64,000 nucleotides of DNA from Acinetobacter sp. WCHA55 (GTDB lineage Bacteria > Pseudomonadota > Gammaproteobacteria > Pseudomonadales > Moraxellaceae). The notes beneath the pieces were generated by a model. It did not search any database. It was not told where the DNA came from and worked only from the letters and a program-made list of their open reading frames with translations. The stretch covers positions 186,001-250,000 of the forward strand of contig NZ_CP032285.1 in assembly GCF_002165305.2 (NCBI RefSeq), given 5' to 3'. This document shows, piece by piece, positions 8,679 through 17,081 of the stretch. How positions within the stretch are numbered: the first letter of the stretch is position 1; each line of letters opens with the position of its first letter. The translations under genes were made by a program, and so were the position numbers.

Positions 8679-9511
8679 CGGTGTTCGGCATTCTGAATCT
8701 CACCGAGGACTCCTTCTTCGATGAGAGCCGGCGGCTAGACCCCGCCGGCGCTGTCACCGCGGCGATCGAAATGCTGCGAGTCGGATCAGACGTCGTGGAT
8801 GTCGGACCGGCCGCCAGCCATCCGGACGCGAGGCCTGTATCGCCGGCCGATGAGATCAGACGTATTGCGCCGCTCTTAGACGCCCTGTCCGATCAGATGC
8901 ACCGTGTTTCAATCGACAGCTTCCAACCGGAAACCCAGCGCTATGCGCTCAAGCGCGGCGTGGGCTACCTGAACGATATCCAAGGATTTCCTGACCCTGC
9001 GCTCTATCCCGATATTGCTGAGGCGGACTGCAGGCTGGTGGTTATGCACTCAGCGCAGCGGGATGGCATCGCCACCCGCACCGGTCACCTTCGACCCGAA
9101 GACGCGCTCGACGAGATTGTGCGGTTCTTCGAGGCGCGGGTTTCCGCCTTGCGACGGAGCGGGGTCGCTGCCGACCGGCTCATCCTCGATCCGGGGATGG
9201 GATTTTTCTTGAGCCCCGCACCGGAAACATCGCTGCACGTGCTGTCGAACCTTCAAAAGCTGAAGTCGGCGTTGGGGCTTCCGCTATTGGTCTCGGTGTC
9301 GCGGAAATCCTTCTTGGGCGCCACCGTTGGCCTTCCTGTAAAGGATCTGGGTCCAGCGAGCCTTGCGGCGGAACTTCACGCGATCGGCAATGGCGCTGAC
9401 TACGTCCGCACCCACGCGCCTGGAGATCTGCGAAGCGCAATCACCTTCTCGGAAACCCTCGCGAAATTTCGCAGTCGCGACGCCAGAGACCGAGGGTTAG
9501 ATCATGCCTAG
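8672..9511 (+). CDS. sul1: Sulfonamide-resistant dihydropteroate synthase
   Basis: 279 residues, complete Sul1. The start is the ATG of [16 protein letters not shown] longer open frame to 8585 only reads through qacEdelta1 in another frame. Typical DHPS features are NLTEDSFFD near the N-terminus, a central DIQG segment and SRKSFLG. Because qacEdelta1 upstream is truncated, the usual integron promoter is absent and expression may depend on read-through. Confidence 0.97.
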   Translation: MVTVFGILNLTEDSFFDESRRLDPAGAVTAAIEMLRVGSDVVDVGPAASHPDARPVSPADEIRRIAPLLDALSDQMHRVSIDSFQPETQRYALKRGVGYLNDIQGFPDPALYPDIAEADCRLVVMHSAQRDGIATRTGHLRPEDALDEIVRFFEARVSALRRSGVAADRLILDPGMGFFLSPAPETSLHVLSNLQKLKSALGLPLLVSVSRKSFLGATVGLPVKDLGPASLAAELHAIGNGADYVRTHAPGDLRSAITFSETLAKFRSRDARDRGLDHA

Positions 9512-9535
9512 CATTCACCTTCCGGCCGCCCGCTA
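8971..9535 (+). repeat. Direct repeat of the 3'-conserved segment (partner 1-565)
   Basis: Second copy of the repeat described at 1-565, one mismatch. The repeat pair encloses ISCR1, blaPER, gst and abct. Confidence 0.95.
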
Positions 9536-9638
9536 GCGGACCCTGGTCAGGTTCCGCGAAGGTGGGCGCAGACATGCTGGGCTCGTCAGGATCAAACTGC
9601 ACTATGAGGCGGCGGTTCATACCGCGCCAGGGGAGCGA

Positions 9639-10139
9639 ATGGACAGCGAGGAGCCTCCGAACGTTCGGGTCGCCTGCTCGGGTGATATCGACGAGGTTGT
9701 GCGGCTGATGCACGACGCTGCGGCGTGGATGTCCGCCAAGGGAACGCCCGCCTGGGACGTCGCGCGGATCGACCGGACATTCGCGGAGACCTTCGTCCTG
9801 AGATCCGAGCTCCTAGTCGCGAGTTGCAGCGACGGCATCGTCGGCTGTTGCACCTTGTCGGCCGAGGATCCCGAGTTCTGGCCCGACGCCCTCAAGGGGG
9901 AGGCCGCATATCTGCACAAGCTCGCGGTGCGACGGACACATGCGGGCCGGGGTGTCAGCTCCGCGCTGATCGAGGCTTGCCGCCATGCCGCGCGAACGCA
10001 GGGGTGCGCCAAGCTGCGGCTCGACTGCCACCCGAACCTGCGTGGCCTATACGAGCGGCTCGGATTCACCCACGTCGACACTTTCAATCCCGGCTGGGAT
10101 CCAACCTTCATCGCAGAACGCCTAGAACTCGAAATCTAA
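9639..10139 (+). CDS. orf5: GNAT acetyltransferase Orf5 of the 3'-conserved segment
   Basis: 166 residues. The acetyl-CoA-binding segment RRTHAGRGVSSALIEAC and the C-terminal LYERLGF mark a GNAT fold. This is the conserved orf5 downstream of sul1 in class 1 integrons. Its substrate is unknown. It ends 31 bp inside the open frame of the truncated tniB on the other strand. Confidence 0.93.
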   Translation: MDSEEPPNVRVACSGDIDEVVRLMHDAAAWMSAKGTPAWDVARIDRTFAETFVLRSELLVASCSDGIVGCCTLSAEDPEFWPDALKGEAAYLHKLAVRRTHAGRGVSSALIEACRHAARTQGCAKLRLDCHPNLRGLYERLGFTHVDTFNPGWDPTFIAERLELEI

Positions 10140-11100
10140 CGTCCGTTCGGGCATCGAGGTCCATGTCGGGGTGGGACGGGCCCGTGGCTTCAAGATCACT
10201 TGCAGTCCGACCGCGATGTCTTGGTTGCGCGAGAGGTTGTCGACAGGCCATGCTGAGTGTGCGATGGTTGATCGCTTCCTCGCCGCTCTCCACGGCGACG
10301 ATGGCCGCCGCCATCAGCAAGTGCGCCAGTTCCCCTATGGTGCCCTCGCTGCGTGTGAGCAGGTAGCGAGCCATGTCCAGCGTGGCAATTGGGGAAGGCC
10401 GGCGCAGCGGGAGCGAAGCGGCGAAGCTGGCCAGCAGTGAGCAGCAATCGTCGTTGGCCTCCCATACCGGCAGCATCATCGGCTCGAAGCGATTTTCCAA
10501 CTGGTCATCGGAGCGGATGGCTAGGTAGGCGTCGCGCGTGCCTACCCCAACCAACGGGATGCGCAGTTCGTTGCCGAGGAAGCGCAGCAGGTTGAGGAAT
10601 TCCCGGCGGTTGACGCTGTTGCCGGCCAGCACGTTGTGCAGCTCGTCGATCACCAGCATGCGCACGCCGACCTTGCGCAGCAGTGCCAGAGCCAGTTGCT
10701 CCATTTCCGGCAACCGTGGGCGTGGGCGCAGCGGCGCGCCCATCGCGGCGAGCAGCGCGACGTAGAAGCGGATCACGGACGGCTCGGACGGCATCTGCAC
10801 GACCAACACCGGGATGTGCTCCTGGTCGGCGTCGGAGCTGGCCGGGTGGGTGCGGCGGAACTTCTCGACGATCATCGACTTGCCATTGTTGGTCGGGCCA
10901 ACCAGCAGCAGGTTGGGCATGCGTTGCTTGTTTGGCCACGCATAAAGGGCTTCCAGCCGGTTCAGCGCCTCGACTGCGCGCGGATAGCCGATCCAGCGGT
11001 CGGCGCGAAGGCGCTGGATGCGCTCGTCCGCCGGAAGACGGGCCAAGCCCTGGGCCGCCGGCAGCAGGTGGGACAGGTCGATGATGGGATATTCGTCCAC
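10108..11100 (-). pseudogene. tniB: tniB, 3'-truncated (Tn402 transposition ATPase)
   Basis: Tn402-family AAA+ regulator of transposition. Walker A is VGPTNNGKSM and Walker B MLVIDELHN. The TniB-like sequence runs to about HRTLSMA. The frame then enters the integron 3'-CS at about 10243 and adds an unrelated tail to 10108, so the native C-terminus is lost (tniBdelta1 type). The start is the GTG at 11100, which overlaps the end of tniA. Confidence 0.88.
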
Positions 11101-11102
11101 GG

Positions 11103-11511
11103 CTACCACTCCTCAATCTGGTCGAACGGTTTGGCGGGTGGCAAGTTGTCTGCCTGCGGGTCGGCAATATCCGTATCCGGCGGAACGGGCTTGTCCGGCC
11201 GAGCTGATGTCTTGAGGTGCTGGCGGCGATCCGCGTCACGCCGCGCCTTGCGTGTGGCCTTCTGCGCGCTGGTCACAATCTCACGCATCTGGCCGATCAT
11301 GCGGAACAGCGCCGACTCATCCACCTGTTCGCGCCCTTGCTGCCGCAGTTTCGCCAGCGCCTGCCGTTGTTCCCAGAGGGTGACAGCCGGATGCGACAAG
11401 GTACGGTAGGGAATTTCCAGGTAATGCTGTCCCTCCGGTTCCAGGACCCAGATACGGCTGATGTCGCGCGGATCGCGCCGGATCAGAAAGGACGGCCAGC
11501 GTTCACGCCGC
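11103..11511 (-). pseudogene. tniA: tniA, 3' remnant (Tn402 transposase)
   Basis: The open frame gives the C-terminal part of TniA (ISRIWVLEPEGQHYLEIPYR onward to FDQIEEW). It is cut on its 5' side at 11511, where a Tn7-like end begins. The DDE catalytic domain is missing, so it is inactive. Confidence 0.88.
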
Positions 11512-11580
11512 TGTGACTGACCATTAAAGTCTCAAAAATGACATTAATGTTCTAAACTTTAACAATATAGTTGTAAACTC
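11512..11580 (+). mobile_element. Tn7-like transposon end with TnsB-site-like repeats
   Basis: Begins TGTGACTGACC at the point where tniA stops. It contains ATTAAAGTCTCAAA, TGTTCTAAACTTTAAC and AATAGT-like ATAGTTGTAAACTC, which closely follow the spaced TnsB-binding repeats of the Tn7 left end (AATAAAGTCTTAAACT, AATAGTTGTAAACT). The element interior should be to the right. Exact element identity is unknown. Confidence 0.65.
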
Positions 11581-11595
11581 AAAGAGGAAGTTTGA

Positions 11596-11802
11596 ATGAA
11601 TATTACGAAAAAATCAGATTCAATACTTGTGGTATTTTTTAAGTTGTTTCTTTGTAGCAGTGCATTTGTTGCATGTATTTTATTTGGATTTTGGTTGAGT
11701 CCAATGCAAGTACCATCCCCAATAGTCATTTTTATATCACTTGCAATCACCGTTTTATTTACTTATTGGATATTTGGAATAGGTAAACTCAAACATAAGT
11801 AA
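11596..11802 (+). CDS. Small two-helix membrane protein
   Basis: 68 residues with two hydrophobic segments (VVFFKLFLCSSAFVACILF and IVIFISLAITVLFTYWIF). AGAGGAAG precedes the ATG. It lies between inverted groups of TnsB-site-like repeats, so it may be cargo of a small or decayed Tn7-like element. Function unknown. Confidence 0.55.
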   Translation: MNITKKSDSILVVFFKLFLCSSAFVACILFGFWLSPMQVPSPIVIFISLAITVLFTYWIFGIGKLKHK

Positions 11803-11945
11803 ATTTACAACTATTATGTCATAAATGGATTGGTTATCTAAACTCAAAGTTCATTGAGTTTAGAACTATAATGTAAATTTACTGAATCATACCTAATGTA
11901 AGTTATTGATTTTATGATTCATCAGTTTAAGTCTTTAATGTGCAA
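11803..11945. mobile_element. Inverted TnsB-site-like repeats; possible second Tn7-like end
   Basis: Read on the minus strand this stretch has GACATAATAGTTGTAAATTT and ACATTATAGTTCTAAACTCA, matching the repeats at 11512-11580 in opposite orientation. A weaker third match (CATTAAAGACTTAAACTGA) falls in the last codons of the next minus-strand gene. A near-perfect hairpin (11881-11926, ACTGAATCATA with its complement) lies between. No terminal TGTG was found in the expected place, so the end may be decayed. Confidence 0.45.
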
Positions 11946-12350
11946 AGACAGTTGCACAACTTCATCAATCAAATAAGCAACAGGACTTACAGATTGGCTT
12001 TTTGTGAAAGTCGGTGCACCAGCTTCAGCGATAAACTTCTCGCTAATCGGTTTTTTGATTTCTAAGCGATACACACGGCGCAGCTTGTTTAAGCAATCAG
12101 ACATTGAGCCATCGCCAATACCGTGACGGGCTTTCTTGTTATCACGAGTCTTAAACGTGAAGTATGGAAAATGTTTGGCCATGACTGCAGTAATGTCTTT
12201 ACCAACCAAGTAAATGTGGCTGTGTGTTTCGTAGAAGTGGGTAAATGACGTCTCTACGTGATAAGCAGCCAACAAGCTTTTTGCTTGAGGGTCAGTGATA
12301 ACCGATTTAACTTGGTTAATCATTTTTTTGGCAATTGTTTTGTTATTCAT
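11922..12350 (-). CDS. Hypothetical protein
   Basis: 142 residues, no recognised domain, basic N-terminal half. The start is the ATG of MNNKTIAKKM with AGGGTG upstream. It follows the 318-residue gene by 22 bp and is probably its operon partner. Its last codons coincide with a TnsB-site-like sequence, so the C-terminus may have been altered by a transposon end. Confidence 0.65.
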   Translation of the reverse strand: MNNKTIAKKMINQVKSVITDPQAKSLLAAYHVETSFTHFYETHSHIYLVGKDITAVMAKHFPYFTFKTRDNKKARHGIGDGSMSDCLNKLRRVYRLEIKKPISEKFIAEAGAPTFTKSQSVSPVAYLIDEVVQLSLHIKDLN

Positions 12351-12372
12351 GATGAACACCCTATAAATTTGA

Positions 12373-13329
12373 TTAATTAGATTGAGTTAATGCAAGTTGC
12401 GTAAAAATACGTTTTAGGCACACTTTACATGTAACAAGGTGCGGTACCGTGTCCACGGTAACTTCACCTACTTTCATTTTGAATTCTTTCTTTGCTTCAT
12501 CTGCAGGGAATAAGCCTCCAGCTGAGCACAAGTACTGGTTTTTCTCACGAACCAATTTAGATCCTGAGTAGTCTTCATCAAAAACCAAGTGAGTCACTGT
12601 ATTTGATTTTTCACCATCGCCCCATGATCCAGCTGACAAGCCTGACATTACAATTTTTACACCAGTGAACCATTTGAACGGTAAAGCACTGAAGTTTTTC
12701 TTCTGATCGATAGCATCAAAGATCGGTTTAGCTTGTTGCAGCGCATTGAATAATTCAAACAATGCAGTAATTTTTTTCTTAGCATCCTGTTCAGCCTGGT
12801 TCCACTTGGTTTGCGCCTCATACTCAGCACGGGTATACCAGACCACTTGCCCATTTTTTGCATATAGCCAAAGTTTTTTACCAGTCATGAGATGGTTCAC
12901 CATCGCATCGGGCATATCAAACATGAGGTTGTTAAATGACATAACTTTGTCATTCAGGTTGATAAAAGACTTTTTATCTTCAGGTAGTAGCACCGGCACT
13001 AACGTAGAGCGTACTAATGCTTCGTAGTTGTCAGTAGACATGCTAGAACGTGGGAAACTATGACCTGTAAACACTGGCTTAAGATAAGGGTTGTATGGCA
13101 ACTCAGTTGCTAAAACCTTGGTGGACCATTCTTCCCACAAATTGAACTTTTTAGCTTGTTCAACCATATGGTGCAGATCTGCAGTAGAAATTCTAACTGA
13201 TGGCATTGAAGGGTTATTTATTGATTCTGGCGCACGAGTTACACGAACAAGTTCTATAACTTCATGCGCTTCAATTGGACCATATTTGCGATCAAGGTTT
13301 TTGCTAAGTAATTCATTAATAGTAACCAT
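12373..13329 (-). CDS. Hypothetical protein with C-terminal zinc-binding pair
   Basis: 318 residues, no family recognised. A C-terminal CKVCLKRI pair suggests a small metal-binding tail. The start follows the conserved leader ending CTTGGAG. First gene of a two-gene unit under the island-type promoter at 13369-13396. Confidence 0.75.
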   Translation of the reverse strand: MVTINELLSKNLDRKYGPIEAHEVIELVRVTRAPESINNPSMPSVRISTADLHHMVEQAKKFNLWEEWSTKVLATELPYNPYLKPVFTGHSFPRSSMSTDNYEALVRSTLVPVLLPEDKKSFINLNDKVMSFNNLMFDMPDAMVNHLMTGKKLWLYAKNGQVVWYTRAEYEAQTKWNQAEQDAKKKITALFELFNALQQAKPIFDAIDQKKNFSALPFKWFTGVKIVMSGLSAGSWGDGEKSNTVTHLVFDEDYSGSKLVREKNQYLCSAGGLFPADEAKKEFKMKVGEVTVDTVPHLVTCKVCLKRIFTQLALTQSN

Positions 13330-13396
13330 TTCAACTCCAAGTTTTAAGCTTTCTGCTTCAATATGTTTATTTTAAGATAGAACCTAAACCAAAAAC
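13330..13396 (-). promoter_or_regulatory. Island-type promoter and hairpin leader (for 12373-13329)
   Basis: On the minus strand: GTTTTT (13391-13396), 16 bp, TAAAAT (13369-13374), then a leader hairpin AAGC-AGAAA-GCTT (13346-13358) running straight into TAAAACTTGGAG and the ATG. No TTGACA-like -35 is present. Confidence 0.75.
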
Positions 13397-13580
13397 TTTT
13401 TTAAAATTATTTATTTTTATTATTGTTTTACTGGTCCTTGCTGCGACTTTTAACAGATAGCAGCTAAAAATAGTAATGAGGATGCTATTAAAATGATGGA
13501 AGCAATTAAGGTACCATACAAATAAGCATTGATCCTGGTGCGCCAGATCTAGCGCTGGCCACAACCAAATTTCTAAACCT

Positions 13581-13614
13581 TTTTTTAATCAATTAAAAAA
13601 CATCGAATGCGGTT
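13581..13614 (-). repeat. Bipartite palindromic repeat, copy 1
   Basis: TTTTTTAATCAATTAAAAAA followed by CATCGAATGCGG (plus-strand reading). It lies between the terminator of the upstream gene and the promoter at 13369-13396. Same orientation as the other ten copies. Confidence 0.85.
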
Positions 13615-13624
13615 TTCAACTGCC

Positions 13625-13657
13625 AACCAGTGAAGCAATAGACATGCTTCACTGGTT
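13625..13657 (-). terminator. Terminator of 13665-14090
   Basis: AACCAGTGAAGC pairs with GCTTCACTGGTT (12-bp stem) just after the stop of the minus-strand gene. Confidence 0.75.
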
Positions 13658-13664
13658 GTTGTTA

Positions 13665-14090
13665 TTAAGCTTCAGTCAATTCATTAATATCTAGGATATG
13701 AACGCCGTTTGATGTCAGTAGCCAACATGAGAGGGTATGTGCTTCAGTGACTTGAAGTATGAGGCTGTTAAGAGTGTCACTAGATTTTTTGCAGTAAAGG
13801 CAATCAGGTTCAGGATTGCTACCATCATCATCAATCAATGGCGTGTCAGCAATTAAGCGGTATGAAGCATACTTAATGATGTCAATATCATCGGCATTGA
13901 TTGGCTCTTTTGAGCTTAGGCGTACTTGCTCTAAACTGAATGCTTCAGGTTCAATCCATTTAACCTTACTGGTGTTTTCAATCTGGTAACTTAACTGAGT
14001 GCCATCAGCAAAAAACACGACAAATTGACCATCTTCAATGTGCTGTACTTTAAAATTGCATGGAATGGTGAATGTGTTGTAGTAATTCAT
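13665..14090 (-). CDS. Hypothetical protein
   Basis: 141 residues, acidic, with a CLYCKKS cysteine pair near residue 100. No family recognised. Its leader has the island hairpin (AGGC-TCAAC-GCCT, 14109-14121) and an ACTTGGAG ribosome site but no promoter of its own, so it is likely translated from the mRNA started at 14323-14350. Confidence 0.7.
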   Translation of the reverse strand: MNYYNTFTIPCNFKVQHIEDGQFVVFFADGTQLSYQIENTSKVKWIEPEAFSLEQVRLSSKEPINADDIDIIKYASYRLIADTPLIDDDGSNPEPDCLYCKKSSDTLNSLILQVTEAHTLSCWLLTSNGVHILDINELTEA

Positions 14091-14108
14091 GGGGTTTCTC
14101 CAAGTTGT

Positions 14109-14121
14109 AGGCGTTGAGCCT
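14109..14121 (-). promoter_or_regulatory. Leader hairpin upstream of 13665-14090
   Basis: AGGC-TCAAC-GCCT on the minus strand, seven bases of TACAACT then TGGAG. The stem is A-G/C-T where other copies have A-A/T-T or G-A/T-C, a compensatory change. Confidence 0.7.
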
Positions 14122-14128
14122 AAGTTGA

Positions 14129-14284
14129 TTAATCGTTTAAAACAGATTCGATAAAAGAGAGTATTTCAGCTTTAAGAGATGCTGAAATGGTTGCAGTATT
14201 TAACTGGCTTAAATACATATCAGCTTTGTCTTTTATTTCTTTTGACGTTGCGGTTTTACGAATTAAAACTAATGTATTCCACAT
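14129..14284 (-). CDS. Small protein, 51 residues
   Basis: Encodes MWNTLVLIRKTATSKEIKDK and 31 further residues ending ESVLND. AAAGGGC precedes the ATG and a good island-type promoter lies directly upstream (14323-14350). It ends eight bases before the hairpin of the next gene. Helical, no family recognised. Promoter position and codon pattern make it likely to be real despite its size. Confidence 0.65.
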   Translation of the reverse strand: MWNTLVLIRKTATSKEIKDKADMYLSQLNTATISASLKAEILSFIESVLND

Positions 14285-14322
14285 ATTAAAAGCCCTTTAG
14301 GATAGTGATTAAATCTATATTC

Positions 14323-14350
14323 ATTATACAAAGCGCAATAGCTGTTTAAT
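14323..14350 (-). promoter_or_regulatory. Island-type promoter (for 14129-14284 and 13665-14090)
   Basis: Minus strand: ATTAAA (14345-14350) preceded by AAGAAAA, 16 bp, perfect TATAAT (14323-14328). Confidence 0.75.
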
Positions 14351-14378
14351 TTTTCTTAAAATTTAAAAATTCAAAACC

Positions 14379-14410
14379 TTTTTAATCAATTAAAAAAACA
14401 TCGAATGCAT
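14379..14410 (-). repeat. Bipartite palindromic repeat, copy 2
   Basis: TTTTTAATCAATTAAAAA core followed by CATCGAATGC. About 30 bp upstream of the promoter at 14323-14350. Confidence 0.85.
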
Positions 14411-14433
14411 TTTAAAAAATACCCAAAAGAAAA

Positions 14434-14457
14434 GGGATAAGGTTTTACGCTTATCCC
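14434..14457 (-). terminator. Terminator of 14468-15616
   Basis: GGGATAAG and CTTATCCC stem just after the stop codon, followed on the minus strand by TTTTCTTTT. Confidence 0.8.
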
Positions 14458-14467
14458 TGTTTGGGTT

Positions 14468-15616
14468 TTAGATATGGCAATCAACAATCGTGATTATATA
14501 GTCGCTTGGAAAGCTCTTGAGCAAGGCTTGGTTTTTGTTTTCCCAATCTTCTTCCTTGCGAATATCCAGTCCAAACATGCCACACTCTGAACCTGTCCAG
14601 TCGCCTATTTCATCACCACTGGTCGCATCTAAGAAACAGTATGTACCGAATGGGTTTGCTGATTTTTTAGCTAGGAATTCTTCACGGCTCACCAAAAATT
14701 CATCAAATTCATGTCCGAATATGCCAAACAGGTTATCCGTATCACTGGCTTTCATTAATAAGATTGCATCTTGGTTATGATAGAAATTACGCTTATCGTT
14801 CACTGATTCGATTGATTCATCAGACCAAACATCAGCCCATGACCGCCAAGTACGTGAAGCATCACCGATACACTTCTCAAAATAGTCATAAACACGGTTA
14901 GCTTCGGTTTTTAAGCGGTTGATTTCGGTTTCAAAATCTAGCTCACCAATCGGGCAGCTATCCACTTTTCGTCCATCAAGACGCAACAGCATGTTTTTCC
15001 AACGTCCTCCGATTTCATACCAATCGTATTTCGGATTCGGGTTGGTGGTGGTGAAGTAATCGACCACTTTACCGTCAGCATCAAGCTCTATCCATTCTGT
15101 CCAACTTTCATCAGGTTTTTCACCTGTCAAAACAGTCGGCGTAACTTTTTCGTTATACCAGTTAATGAACTGTTGAAGCTCAAACACTTCAGTACATGGC
15201 ACATCTTTTTGATGCCATTGAATGAACATGCCTAAATCACGAATGCGACTTGAGTACGTACCATCATCGTTTTTGACCTGTACCACTGATAAATGCTTAC
15301 CGCCGTTCGGGAAGTCAGCAAAAATATCACCTTTGTTGTTTTTGATGGCATAAAGCTCTAAGTCTGTTGCATCACGCACGAAACGAGAGTCGTCAAGAAA
15401 CGCATAGCGTTCTTCACCATCATCTAAGATAGGCTTTGAGTTTTTCATCAAAGTGATTTCTGTCGATTCGTATTGGTCTTTAATTTCGTCCAATGATGAT
15501 TCTGAAATGCAATATTTGTTTTTAATGCCTGAGCATTCAAATTCGTAAAATGGTTCTAGGGCATCTACAACATCACCATCAGGGGTGGTAACTACTGCAA
15601 CTGTGAAATGTGACAT
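14468..15616 (-). CDS. MSHFTV-family phage/plasmid protein of unknown function
   Basis: 382 residues starting MSHFTVAVVTTPDGDVVDAL with EPFYEFECSG and a central DWYEIGGRWKNML motif. These hallmarks recur in a family common in large phages and plasmids, with no assigned function known to me. The start follows the conserved leader. Single-gene unit with its own island-type promoter and terminator. Confidence 0.8.
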   Translation of the reverse strand: MSHFTVAVVTTPDGDVVDALEPFYEFECSGIKNKYCISESSLDEIKDQYESTEITLMKNSKPILDDGEERYAFLDDSRFVRDATDLELYAIKNNKGDIFADFPNGGKHLSVVQVKNDDGTYSSRIRDLGMFIQWHQKDVPCTEVFELQQFINWYNEKVTPTVLTGEKPDESWTEWIELDADGKVVDYFTTTNPNPKYDWYEIGGRWKNMLLRLDGRKVDSCPIGELDFETEINRLKTEANRVYDYFEKCIGDASRTWRSWADVWSDESIESVNDKRNFYHNQDAILLMKASDTDNLFGIFGHEFDEFLVSREEFLAKKSANPFGTYCFLDATSGDEIGDWTGSECGMFGLDIRKEEDWENKNQALLKSFPSDYIITIVDCHI

Positions 15617-15691
15617 TTTAAAATCTCCAAGTTTTGAGCCGTGTGCTCTACATCTGAGATTCCATAATAGTTATTAAGTGGCGTTTATAAT
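15617..15691 (-). promoter_or_regulatory. Island-type promoter and hairpin leader (for 14468-15616)
   Basis: Minus strand: ATTATA (15686-15691), 16 bp, TATTAT (15664-15669), then hairpin GAGC-ACACG-GCTC (15636-15648) and CAAAACTTGGAG. Confidence 0.75.
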
Positions 15692-15752
15692 TTTTTCCTT
15701 AAAATATTAATGAAGCTGAATTTAACAACGGTAGTGGTTCAGTAATTAAAAT

Positions 15753-15784
15753 ATTTTAATCAATTAAAATCACCGTATACGTTG
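15753..15784 (-). repeat. Bipartite palindromic repeat, copy 3
   Basis: ATTTTAATCAATTAAAAT followed by CACCGTATACG; the CGTATACG part is itself a palindrome. Upstream of the promoter at 15664-15691. Confidence 0.85.
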
Positions 15785-15869
15785 AATAAAACTAATATCA
15801 ATTATTTATATTTAATTAAATAAAATAAGGCTCACATATTAAAATAACCTGATTACATAGATCTATATC

Positions 15870-15901
15870 AAAAAAAGATGGCAATAATTAATAGTTGCCA
15901 T
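15870..15901 (-). terminator. Terminator split by TnaphA6
   Basis: Minus strand: ATGGCAA ... TTGCCAT then CTTTTTTT. Joining it to CAAAAAG on the far side of TnaphA6 (18977-18983) rebuilds a longer stem AAAAAGATGGCAA/TTGCCATCTTTTT. It was the terminator of the unit ending at 18999. The transposon entered the 5' foot of the stem, and CAT (15899-15901, 18974-18976) is the target duplication. Confidence 0.75.
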
Positions 15902-16988
15902 GGCAGAGTAAAACTTGAAGTGCGACATAAACCACCTAATTAATTTAAAGGGTTTATGGAGTATATAAAATTGTCATACCATCATCTTAACTTTGAAGAT
16001 CGTACTGCATTAATGCTTGAGTCAAGAAAAGAAGGCTTTTCAGCCAGAAAATTTGCTGAACTTATTAAAAGACATCCTAGTACGATCTATCGTGAGCTTA
16101 AAAGAAATAGCATCAATGACGTTTATCAAGCTCAATATGCTTCTGATAACACTTTTGCTAGACGTAGACGTGGTCACAGAAAACTCAAAATCGATTCAAT
16201 CCTCTGGAAATTTATTGTTGAAGCGATCCGTTGTTTATGGTCTCCTCAGCAAATAGCAAAGCGTTTAAAGACATTTCCTGATTTGGATCAAACAATGAAT
16301 GTAAGCCATACAACGATTTATTCAACGATACGAGCATTACCCAAGGGTGAGTTGAAAAAAGACTTATTATCCTGTCTACGTCATGAAAATAAAAAGCGAA
16401 AAGCTAACGGTGAACCTAAAAAAGATTCTATATTACAGGATATTAAAACTATTCATGAGCGCCCAGCCGAAGTTCAAGAAAGAAAAATACCGGGTCATTG
16501 GGAAGCTGATTTAATTAAAGGTAAAGACAATAAAAGTTCGATAGCAACACTTATTGAACGAAATACACGGCTCTGTATCTTGGCAACATTACCTGATGCA
16601 AAGGCAGAATCAGTGCGCAAGGCTTTAACTGAAGCTCTGAAATATTTACCTGCAGAACTGCGTAAAACGTTGACCTATGACCGTGGACGTGAGATGTCAG
16701 AACATAAAATACTCGAAGAAGATTTAGGCATAGATGTATATTTCTGTGACCCACATTCACCCTGGCAAAAAGGCACATGCGAAAATATGAATGGTTTAAT
16801 TAGGCAATATTTACCTAAAGGGATTGATTTAAATCAGGCAGATCAGCATTATTTAAATCAAGTTGCCATGTCACTGAATACTCGTCCTAGAAAGGCGTTA
16901 GATTGGCTTACACCATTAGAGAAATTTGCTCAGCTTGTTGATTATCATATGGCTTTTGAAACTGTCGCACCTCATGTTTGAATTCGCC
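15902..16988 (+). mobile_element. ISAba125, left copy (IS30 family)
   Basis: 1087 bp with related ends: GGCAGAGTAAAACTTGAAG at the left and the complement of GGCGAATTCAAACATGAGG at the right, both leading into GTGCGACA. Contains one transposase gene. Confidence 0.92.
15956..16981 (+). CDS. ISAba125 transposase, left copy
   Basis: 341-residue IS30-family DDE transposase. An N-terminal helix-turn-helix (FAELIKRHPSTIYRELKRNS) is followed by an rve-type core with HWEADLIKG (first D), LTYDRGREM (second D) and the E in CENMNGLIR. Intact and identical to the right copy. Orientation is toward aph(3')-VIa. Confidence 0.95.
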   Translation: MEYIKLSYHHLNFEDRTALMLESRKEGFSARKFAELIKRHPSTIYRELKRNSINDVYQAQYASDNTFARRRRGHRKLKIDSILWKFIVEAIRCLWSPQQIAKRLKTFPDLDQTMNVSHTTIYSTIRALPKGELKKDLLSCLRHENKKRKANGEPKKDSILQDIKTIHERPAEVQERKIPGHWEADLIKGKDNKSSIATLIERNTRLCILATLPDAKAESVRKALTEALKYLPAELRKTLTYDRGREMSEHKILEEDLGIDVYFCDPHSPWQKGTCENMNGLIRQYLPKGIDLNQADQHYLNQVAMSLNTRPRKALDWLTPLEKFAQLVDYHMAFETVAPHV

Positions 16989-17036
16989 CCATATTTTTGC
17001 TACAGTGAACCAAATTAAGATCATCTATTTACTAGG

Positions 17037-17056
17037 CCTCGCATTTGCGGGGTTTT
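17037..17056 (+). terminator. Hairpin between ISAba125 and aph(3')-VIa
   Basis: CCTCGC-ATTTG-GCGGGG followed by TTTTT looks like an intrinsic terminator carried with the resistance gene. It may limit read-through from the left ISAba125. Confidence 0.6.
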
Positions 17057-17081
17057 TAATGCTGAATAAAAGGAAAACTTG

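Noticed and set aside
9725..10366. 213-residue frame over orf5
   Set aside because: Arg-rich shadow of the GNAT gene in a GC-rich segment.
10505..11239. 244-residue minus-strand frame over tniB
   Set aside because: GC-rich shadow frame with Arg/Pro-rich translation, overlapping the real tniB.
10636..11409. 257-residue plus-strand frame opposite tniB/tniA
   Set aside because: Antisense shadow; the protein signal (Walker motifs) is on the minus strand.
11922..11948. A definite right end of the Tn7-like element here
   Set aside because: The match falls within coding sequence and lacks a terminal TGTG, so it may be chance.
13367..13564. 65-residue minus-strand frame
   Set aside because: Lies over the promoter and intergenic region and lacks a ribosome site.
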